Below, piece after piece: positions 58,171-64,000 of a DNA stretch of 64,000 nt (position 1 is its first letter; each line of letters opens with the position of its first letter). A program made the translations under genes and the position numbers. A model generated the notes under the pieces. It saw nothing but the letters and a program-made list of their open reading frames with translations, was not told where the DNA came from and did not search any database. The stretch comes from Varanus komodoensis (taxonomy: Eukaryota; Chordata; Lepidosauria; Squamata; Varanidae), in contig NW_025335568.1 of NCBI RefSeq assembly GCF_004798865.1, positions 3,948,852 through 4,012,851 on the forward strand. Direction: 5' to 3'.

Positions 58171-58256
58171 GAGAAACAGAAACAGCGCAAGTCCAAAGGA
58201 CCCTCCCGGGCCATCTAGTCTGACCCCCTCCAGCCGGCTCCACTCATGACATGCCT
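58171..58256 (-). mobile_element. CR1 LINE, extreme 3' end
   Basis: 'gggccatctagtctgacccc' then 'ctccagccggctccactcat' and 'gacatgcc' are the exact reverse of the CR1 tail words at 24985-25060; 'gagaaacagaaacag' is the reversed CR1 terminal repeat. Confidence 0.78.
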
Positions 58257-58683
58257 AGATTATATTCTACAATAGTTGATCCCAATGGTCTGGGGGGGTT
58301 GGGGAGATGCCACCCCACACTTTTGAACAGAAATGGTTTGAGGGTAATTGTCACGGCAAAAGGAGAACATTCCCGTCCACCTTCCAAAGATTTGCGTGCG
58401 GATTCTGCCGTAACGTCTAGGCAGAGAATCCAAGAGCGAGCCGGTTCGATCCGCAGCCCCCTTTCCCGTCAGAAGTGGCGTGTTCCCACCTGGCGAACTC
58501 CCGGGCAGCCCTGGTTGTGTGGCCTTGATGAAGAGGCTCCGATGGTTACGCAGGGGACGGAGCGGCCTCTTCGCCATGTGCGTTCCTCATCTCCTGCCGC
58601 TTTTCCTTTGAGCGATTCCTTTTACCGATTCTAGCACTATCGGTAGCGTCCAACCCTGTTCCAAAATACGTTTACCCCAAAGC

Positions 58684-58702
58684 TTGCCACCAGGGGGTGC
58701 TT
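58684..58702 (+). promoter_or_regulatory. CTCF-like site
   Basis: ttgccaccagggggtgctt fits the CTCF core CCACCAGGGGGCGC with C-to-T at one variable position. Same orientation as the site at 53867. Inferred from motif only. Confidence 0.55.
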
Positions 58703-58954
58703 CAGCAATTGGGTCGTATAGAAATTAAAAATAAATATGATGCTCAGGATAAAAGCTGCAATGGGTGAAGAGCCCCACTGGCATAGGCACAGCCCCCCCC
58801 CCCCAGTTGTCATGGTGGGACAGGGGATGGGAGTGTTTGGATGAATGAATCGTTATCTTACATTTGCAGCTCTTGAGTTGCAGGGAGCTCTGGTCCTTCA
58901 GTCCTCACGATGTTTTCAAAATGTGTTGCTTCCGATATAAATGGATACATTCTG

Positions 58955-59060
58955 CCAATTTATCTGTATTTAAAATATATTTATATTGCTCTGTGAGGCA
59001 CCCAGAGAGCCTTTGGCTCTGCGGGGGGGCATACAAACGTGATAGATAGAAAGATAAAAT
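58955..59060 (+). mobile_element. L2-type LINE 3' tail
   Basis: 'gaggcacccagagagccttt', then 'gggggggcatacaaacgtga' and 'tagatagaaagataaaat' correspond to the usual L2-type tail. Confidence 0.55.
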
Positions 59061-59167
59061 TATATTTTCTGTACATCCTCTATCATCACTCAGAACTTAG
59101 TGGCTTGGCAAACATTTAACCAGGACCACCTAACGCTGCTTTAGCAACTGTGTTCACTTCTACAGCG

Positions 59168-59265
59168 GTGCAGATGGGTTGGATTGCAACTCCCAGCAGC
59201 CCCTTCTGGCCTGGCCAATGGTCAGGAATGCTAGGAGCATACACCCCAAATACCTGGAGGCCTTC
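59168..59265. repeat. Palindromic dispersed repeat copy
   Basis: 'ggattgcaactcccagcagc' on the left, 'ggcctggccaatggtcagga' in the centre and a worn right arm. This is the family with its centre best preserved. Confidence 0.5.
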
Positions 59266-59560
59266 TTTTCATCCCCCAGAGCTGGTCCAGCAGTCATTCC
59301 CTGTCCCGAAGGAATCCCAGAAATTGTAGTTCCTTGAATTGTAGTTCCAGTTGCTGTCCCAGAATTCTATGGGGGAAGCCATGATGGCTGAAGAGACGGC
59401 AATAGGAGAACCTTGCACCGTTGGTCTGCAGCCACGCGTTTAGCGAGTGGCTGCCGTGCGTGTCCATGCCCCCGTTTGTGCGTGTTGCGTGTGCGCCGTG
59501 CCCTTTGTCCTGCCCGTTCCCTGCCCTTCTGGTGGACGCTCCGCTTTACTCCCCTTCCAG

Positions 59561-59730
59561 ACGGCCTACCCGCCCACGCATTACATCCGCCGGGTCCCCC
59601 AGAGGAAAATCCACTACTTCACGGGCCTGCAGGTCCTCCAGCTCCTCATCCTCTGCGGCTTTGGGATGTCCCCTCTCCCGTACATGAAGATGATCTTTCC
59701 GCTCATCATGATCGGCATGATCCCCATCAG
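59561..59730 (+). CDS. SLC4A11: SLC4A11 exon: transmembrane helices 13-14
   Basis: Begins after ccccttccag and ends before gtacgt. Window residues 681-736 plus two bases of an Arg codon. The translation is [69 protein letters not shown] is the SLC4 signature before the last helices, and MIFPL[IM]M is shared family-wide. Only a few residues differ from human (for example [11 protein letters not shown] versus LLLLCAFGMSS). Conservation is very high. Confidence 0.98.
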
Positions 59731-60545
59731 GTACGTCCCGGTGCCGCCGGCTGTGGCGTGGCTTTGCGCAGGCCCTGCCCTTCCTGGGCTCGGCCGCTCG
59801 GCAGTCTCCCCGTGGGTTAAGTGTGCCACCTGCCCAGGTGAGCGGCAGTGGCCAGACTGGGTTTTTTCCCTGCTGGGCTGGCCGGCAGCCTGTTGAGAGG
59901 ACCCAGCTAGGAAAGTGTGAGGAATCCACCAGATCCCGAGGGCTTGGCTCCCCAGGCTCCGGCCCGCTTCGCCACTGCGCAGCGTCCACGTTCCTGGCGG
60001 GAATGGGGTCCCACGCACGGCACGAACGATGCTTCTGGGTGCCGTGCGCCATCTCCGGCGGCAGCAGGCCGGGGGAACGTTGGTGGCCCAGAACAGCAGC
60101 CAGCGGCCACTCGCCGCTCCGGATCCGGCTGCCTGCAGGCGCTCCTGACGTTCGCAGGCTTCCTCTTGGCTCAGCTAGCTTTGCAGCACCTGGGCGAGCA
60201 CTGGAGGACGTCCGTGGGTGCCAGAGGACGGGTTCCAGGGGGGTTTGCCCCAGCCCTAAATCTTCAGGAGTCCTGGCATTCCCAATGCCCACCCTATAAT
60301 TCTCGACATAAGCCTTTGAGGGCAATGAGCAGTTTGCCACTTCCCCCGCTTACCCGTGGCCCATGGTCCTTTCCCCTTGGCTGCTCCTTGGTCGAGAAAC
60401 GTTGAACGAGGGTTTTGAATGGCCTGGGGTTCTACTGGGTTCCATCCCGTGTGAGTCTAACTCAGGCTGCAGCCATTTCAACGCATCTACTCTTTGATGC
60501 AACCCACCGCACTTGGAGAGAGGGTCACTTGCAGAGAGGGTCCTA

Positions 60546-60896
60546 CCATATTTCCCCGAAAATAAGACCGGGTCTTATATTAAGTTTTGCTCCAAAAGGT
60601 ACACTCGGGCTTATTTTCAGGTGATGTCTTATTTTTTGTGTACAACAATCTACATTTATGCATTTATTCATGTACAAAAATCTATGTTTATTCAAGGACA
60701 GTCATGTCATCATCTTCTGGAACATCGTCTTAACTTTCCAAACCCCAAATTGTGTTGCAGCAGACATACTAAATGCATCTGTCCGGCTGATGATCTTAAC
60801 TGGGGCTTATTTCTGGGGTGTGGCTTATATTATGAGCACCCTGAAAAATCATGCTAGGGCTTGTTTTCTGATTAGGTCTTATTTTCGGGGAAACGG
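60546..60896. mobile_element. MITE with about 22-bp terminal inverted repeats and TA flanks
   Basis: Left end ccatatttccccgaaaataa and right end 'ttattttcggggaaacgg' are inverted repeats with only one indel or so between them. A TA dinucleotide lies on both sides (60544-60545 and 60897-60898), as for Tc1/mariner-type insertion. Internal words repeat the 'gcttatttt' and 'gggtcttatatta' theme. 351 bases and no transposase; family assignment beyond TA-target DNA transposon is not certain. Confidence 0.85.
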
Positions 60897-60994
60897 TAAT
60901 TGTTGCAACATTTCAGTGTGACCCCAAGGGGCTCGTCTTTTTTTCAACGGGGAGCCTTCTCTGACGAACCACATGGCCTAACACTATTACTTGA

Positions 60995-61105
60995 TTTATT
61001 GAAATATTTCTAACTCGCCGTATATGGAGAGCTCTCGGGGTGCAGTGCAGTAACGAAAACAATGCATTATAAACCACGACAATATAATAATCAGGACTAG
61101 TGACC
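60995..61105 (-). mobile_element. L2-like tail, diverged
   Basis: 'gatttattgaaatatttcta' then 'gagctctcggggtgcagtgc' and A/T-rich sequence recall a reversed L2-type tail. Weak. Confidence 0.35.
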
Positions 61106-61199
61106 CAGGCAACCCCATCAAAGCCAAGCCAAGCTACAGTGTAGAAGAACCAAGACTTGGGTGACTTCTTTATTCTCCCAATATTTTCATTGTTAAATT

Positions 61200-61325
61200 G
61201 CTTTAATTTGTGGGTTTACACTGAATACTGGATGCTGTGATACCTTTTATTTTTATTTTATTTCACGAATGTTGATGTAAACGTTTGTGATGGGAGGGTA
61301 TAGGAAAGTTTCAAATAAATAAAAG
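61200..61325 (+). mobile_element. L2-like tail, diverged
   Basis: 'acgtttgtgatgggagggta' followed by 'taggaaagtttcaaataaat' and an A-rich end matches the L2-type tail outline. Confidence 0.4.
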
Positions 61326-61501
61326 TCTGAAGCAGATGCTCCGATGAAGCCAGTGTCCACCCCACCGGTTGGAGGGCATTCTGTAATCACAGGGTCTCCA
61401 CCGAGGAGCTCCTCTCCTGCAAAGTGTCATGTAGGCGTCCCAGCAAAGAGATGCAGGAGAAAGACTCGGAAAGACTAATTAGCCCTCCTCCTCCGCCCCA
61501 G

Positions 61502-61565
61502 GTACAACTTGCTCCCCAGGATCATCGAAGCGAAATACTTGGACGCGATGGACGCCGAGCACTAG
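61502..61565 (+). CDS. SLC4A11: SLC4A11 last coding exon and stop
   Basis: Begins after tccgccccag; the TAG stop is at 61563-61565. Window residues 737-757. The translation is YNLLPRIIEAKYLDAMDAEH, then stop. Human continues two residues further (AEHRP, from memory), so this C-terminus is slightly shorter. LLPRIIE..YLD.MDAEH is the short cytoplasmic tail that packs under the membrane domain in SLC4 structures. An alternative reading frame overlaps, but this one joins the previous exon in phase 2. Confidence 0.97.
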
Positions 61566-62048
61566 GGGAACAGCGCCTCTTGGGCCTCAGCACGCTTCTC
61601 GCCCTCCTTGAACGGAAAGGAAACTGACGCCTGGCCAAGCTACTCCTAGATGTTGGTTTGTCCTCAAACCTTTGTGACTTCGGAGCCTCTGTGCAACCGC
61701 TCCCCAGAAGTGTGTTGCCAGAGTCCGACCAAGTGCCCACATTTTGGGAGGGCCGGGAGCGGGGGATCAGCGCTCTCCTGAGCTGAGAGGCAAGCAAGCT
61801 TTACGGATATCCCAAAGACACAGGTTTGGAACAGCTACCTGCTTCTTTGTTTTAGGGGAAGCTGTCCCCTTTTTTATACACTTTTGATCTTTTTCCCAAA
61901 ACTCTGCTTTTCTGCAAGAGGAATAGTCATGACCTCTTCTGATTTGACAGAATTACTGTATGTTTGGAGCTTTATAGCCGTTTCTCAACTTCTCCATACC
62001 CTTAAACTGATCTTACGCTAAATAAAAGATTCCTTGTTGACGAGTTGG
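61566..62048 (+). other. SLC4A11: SLC4A11 3' UTR
   Basis: From the stop codon to the likely cleavage site just after the AATAAA at 62021. About 480 bases with no repeat or open frame of note. It includes a T-rich stretch around 61869-61895. A longer alternative 3' UTR reaching into the A/T-rich 62360-62880 is possible, but I see no second canonical signal there. Confidence 0.75.
62021..62026 (+). terminator. SLC4A11: Polyadenylation signal AATAAA
   Basis: Canonical AATAAA, followed after about 20 bases by the GT-rich element 'gagttggtgtcac' (62041-62054), as expected for cleavage near 62040-62050. Confidence 0.85.
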
Positions 62049-63378
62049 TGTCACGGGCATTAGAAATGAGGAGACGACTGATCAGTGTAGAGGCAGCAAA
62101 TGCCGGAAGATCAAACGGGTTTGGTACAGCTGTCACCCAAAACCTGTAAATTCAGGGGCATCCCGTAGCTTAAGGGTATGGATCCACACACTTGGCGATG
62201 TGAAGGAAGCTCCCGTCTCGACTGGAACCAGAGGCACCTGGGAGTCACCCAAACCACTTCTGTTTTACAGAGCATCCCGACTTGGAAGCGTAGATCGGCA
62301 CAGTGGCAACGGTTTGAACCAGGCACTGAGTCTTGGTGAATTCCCGCTCCCCTCCCCTGTGTGTGTACAGTACTACTTATGTGTACATATATACATAGCT
62401 GATCTAGATATGTGTATATATTTTGCATATAAACGTACTGGATATCAATGCCTGTTCTTTCCGGAAACTGAAAGGGTTTTTGTGCAATCGGTGTTAATAT
62501 GTACTGTATCTTTTCCTCCACTTCTGTCTGTCTCCTTCCTTCCTGCCCACCGGCCTTCCTCCTTGTTTCTCCCATTCCGTTCTTTTCCTTGTTCACACAG
62601 GTCGAGATGCTTGTTCATTCCTCACTCTTCCTCGCCCTTTAACTCCACCAGTTTTGCTTACCGCGATGGATTTAATTTTACTGTACAGTACATAGTGAAT
62701 GTTGGGGGCTTAGTTCCAGTTTCGCTTTGCTGCTGTTTTTGCCTGGGTCGTGTTTCTGTTCCTTGTCTTGGCACTGCTCAGTTTTGTAGCTGACCTTCCT
62801 GTTTCTCCCCACAAAACATTACATTATATTCTGGAAGAATCTGCATGTCCCCGATGTCTGTTTTTATATATTATGGCTCCTAATGACCATCGGGCCCTTT
62901 TTGGGCCCTTTTTCTAAAGTGCTGTGAAAAATCCCTGGTGGCATGTAAGATTTCCTCTCCTGCCTCATATTCCTCAGTTGTGGGGGGCAGAGAAACCTCT
63001 CCCCCAAGACTGGGGGAATTTAGGAAGGTTCATTATGAAAGTGGCGGTTTTGTGCCAGAAGCCAGGCGGTTGGTTGAAAAGTTTCCATCAGCTGACGGGC
63101 TGATTATTCAAAGTGAAAAGCGCCTGGGTGCGTCCAGCGTCTGGGTGTTGCATCACCAGCGGGGGAATTGCTGGTCCTTGAGGGTTTCCCTCGTGCTTTT
63201 TTAGAAAGCGTGTATGTAAAAATAAGTAGCTGTCAAAGGGAAAGATTCTGCCCTGCTCTTCAGCCTGGTATAGCCTAGTTCTTGGGGGCAGTCGTTCCCC
63301 CAGAGAAGGAGAGTTCCAGCAACCTACCAGGCCCAGGGCTGCCACCAGAAAGGGCCAGAAGGGGTGTGGAGGAGCCCC
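62049..63378. other. 3' flank of SLC4A11
   Basis: No exon or repeat recognised. 62360-62880 is A/T-rich with 'tgtgtacatatata' and 'tgtacagtacat' words. In mammals ITPA lies convergently next to SLC4A11; I looked for its C-terminal exon on the minus strand and did not find it. Confidence 0.7.
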
Positions 63379-63562
63379 TTGTGGGGTAGCCCAGGTCTGC
63401 AGGGGCATGGAGAACTTTCTCTGTGGGATAGCCCAGGTCTGCAGCGGATGGAGGACCTCCTTGTGGGATAGCCCAGGTCTGCAGGGCACGCAGGACCTCC
63501 TTGTGGGATAGCCCAGGTCTGCAGGGCACGCAGGACCTCCTTGTGGGATAGCCCAGGTCTAC
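63379..63562. repeat. 40-bp minisatellite, about 4.5 copies
   Basis: The unit begins ttgtgggatagcccaggtct. Copies start near 63379, 63420, 63461, 63501 and 63541. The third and fourth units are identical, the first two vary, and the last is cut after about 21 bases. Directly visible. Confidence 0.97.
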
Positions 63563-64000
63563 ATTTTCAGTCAGCCGAGACTTGGATATAAGGATGGAAG
63601 CACAACTAGCAGAGAGAACTCTCAGGGCTACAGCGTCCTTTCCAGGGAGATGCCCAAGGACAGCCCAGATAGAAGAGCAGCTGCTGGACACTGGCAAAGT
63701 CCTCCTTGGGTGGGCTGGCTGTCTTCAGAACACCAGAGGCAGCCTCCAGGCCAGGGCAGAAAGCGACCAGTTGACTCCTCTGGGTGGCTTTTCATGCGGG
63801 TTTTCTGAAATGGTAAAGGACCAGAGCTGCCTGCGTTCAGCAAGCCAGAAACCTGGCAGATGCTCCAGAGCACGTCCGCAGCCTGGCCAGTCCCAGGTCT
63901 GCCTGGAATCGGCTCGCTCACAGGGACCTCTTACGGGAGAGACAACGAGGAACTTGCTTTGCTCTGAATAGCTGAGGTAAAGGTAGTTTTTGCACCTGAG
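63563..64000. other. Flank after minisatellite
   Basis: No gene or repeat recognised. Short open frames on both strands have no family resemblance. Confidence 0.7.

Larger units (their letters stand above)
55869..59560 (+). other. 3.7 kb intron
   Basis: Contains a CR1 tail (58171-58256), a CTCF-like site, an L2-type tail (58955-59060) and a palindromic repeat (59168-59265). 56860-57000 has repeated 'gtgcacat'/'tacacac' words, and 57335-57400 a diverged SINE tail. 55869-56850 and 57400-58170 show nothing I recognise. Confidence 0.75.
59731..61501 (+). other. 1.8 kb intron
   Basis: Contains the TA-flanked MITE 60546-60896 and two diverged L2-like tails (60995-61105 reversed and 61200-61325 forward). 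59731-60540 is GC-rich and unrecognised. Confidence 0.8.

Noticed and set aside
59546-60340. 264-codon frame on the minus strand
   Set aside because: Antisense to the SLC4A11 exon 59561-59730 in GC-rich DNA; no motif of its own.
63379-63562. Regular 40-base repeats resembling a CRISPR array
   Set aside because: The repeats are head to tail without unique spacers, in a vertebrate genome: a minisatellite.
62100-64000. Possible neighbouring gene (ITPA, convergent in mammals)
   Set aside because: No translated block of ITPA was found on the minus strand by eye.

Overview
The window looks like squamate reptile (lizard or snake) nuclear DNA. The evidence is a spliced vertebrate gene embedded in a repeat mixture typical of squamates: a BovB (RTE) LINE, a tRNA-headed Sauria-type SINE with the BovB tail, CR1 and L2-type LINE ends, hAT MITEs and MIR-like SINEs. 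I cannot name the species. There are no operons, rRNA or tRNA genes, CRISPR arrays or prokaryotic features. I recognise no LTR or retroviral element.

One host gene accounts for all the supported coding sequence: SLC4A11 (BTR1/NaBC1, the borate-transporter-like member of the SLC4 bicarbonate transporter family) on the + strand. Sixteen coding exons lie between 3334 and 61565. All introns have GT-AG ends, and the exons join in one frame into 757 codons plus a TAG stop. The first exon seen begins inside the cytoplasmic N-terminal domain, so the start codon, the roughly 110 N-terminal residues and the promoter lie to the left of the window. The exons encode the rest of the cytoplasmic domain (3334-28076), then the membrane domain (34865-61565). 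A short 3' UTR ends near an AATAAA at 62021.

Layout: 1-3333 is upstream intron. 3334-5232 holds two cytoplasmic-domain exons. 5233-21775 is a 16.5 kb intron with the BovB, the Sauria SINE and several CR1, L2 and SINE pieces, plus repeat-poor AT-rich blocks that may be regulatory. 21776-28076 holds three more cytoplasmic-domain exons. 34865-61565 holds eleven membrane-domain exons, separated by introns with hAT MITEs, inverted L2 copies, an A/T-rich retroposon with a GA tail, two CTCF-like sites and a TA-flanked MITE. 62050-64000 is flank with a 40-bp minisatellite.

No new gene system is visible. The observations most worth testing are: (1) inverted, nearly 90 % similar L2 segments that flank exons 48597-52084 and could promote back-splicing; (2) hAT MITEs with perfect 8-bp target duplications, carrying a CRE/E-box/AP-1-like cluster and, in one copy, TTAGGG-rich DNA; (3) long inverted repeats at 4333-4583 and 23099-23183; (4) a reshaped glycosylated extracellular loop in the transporter.
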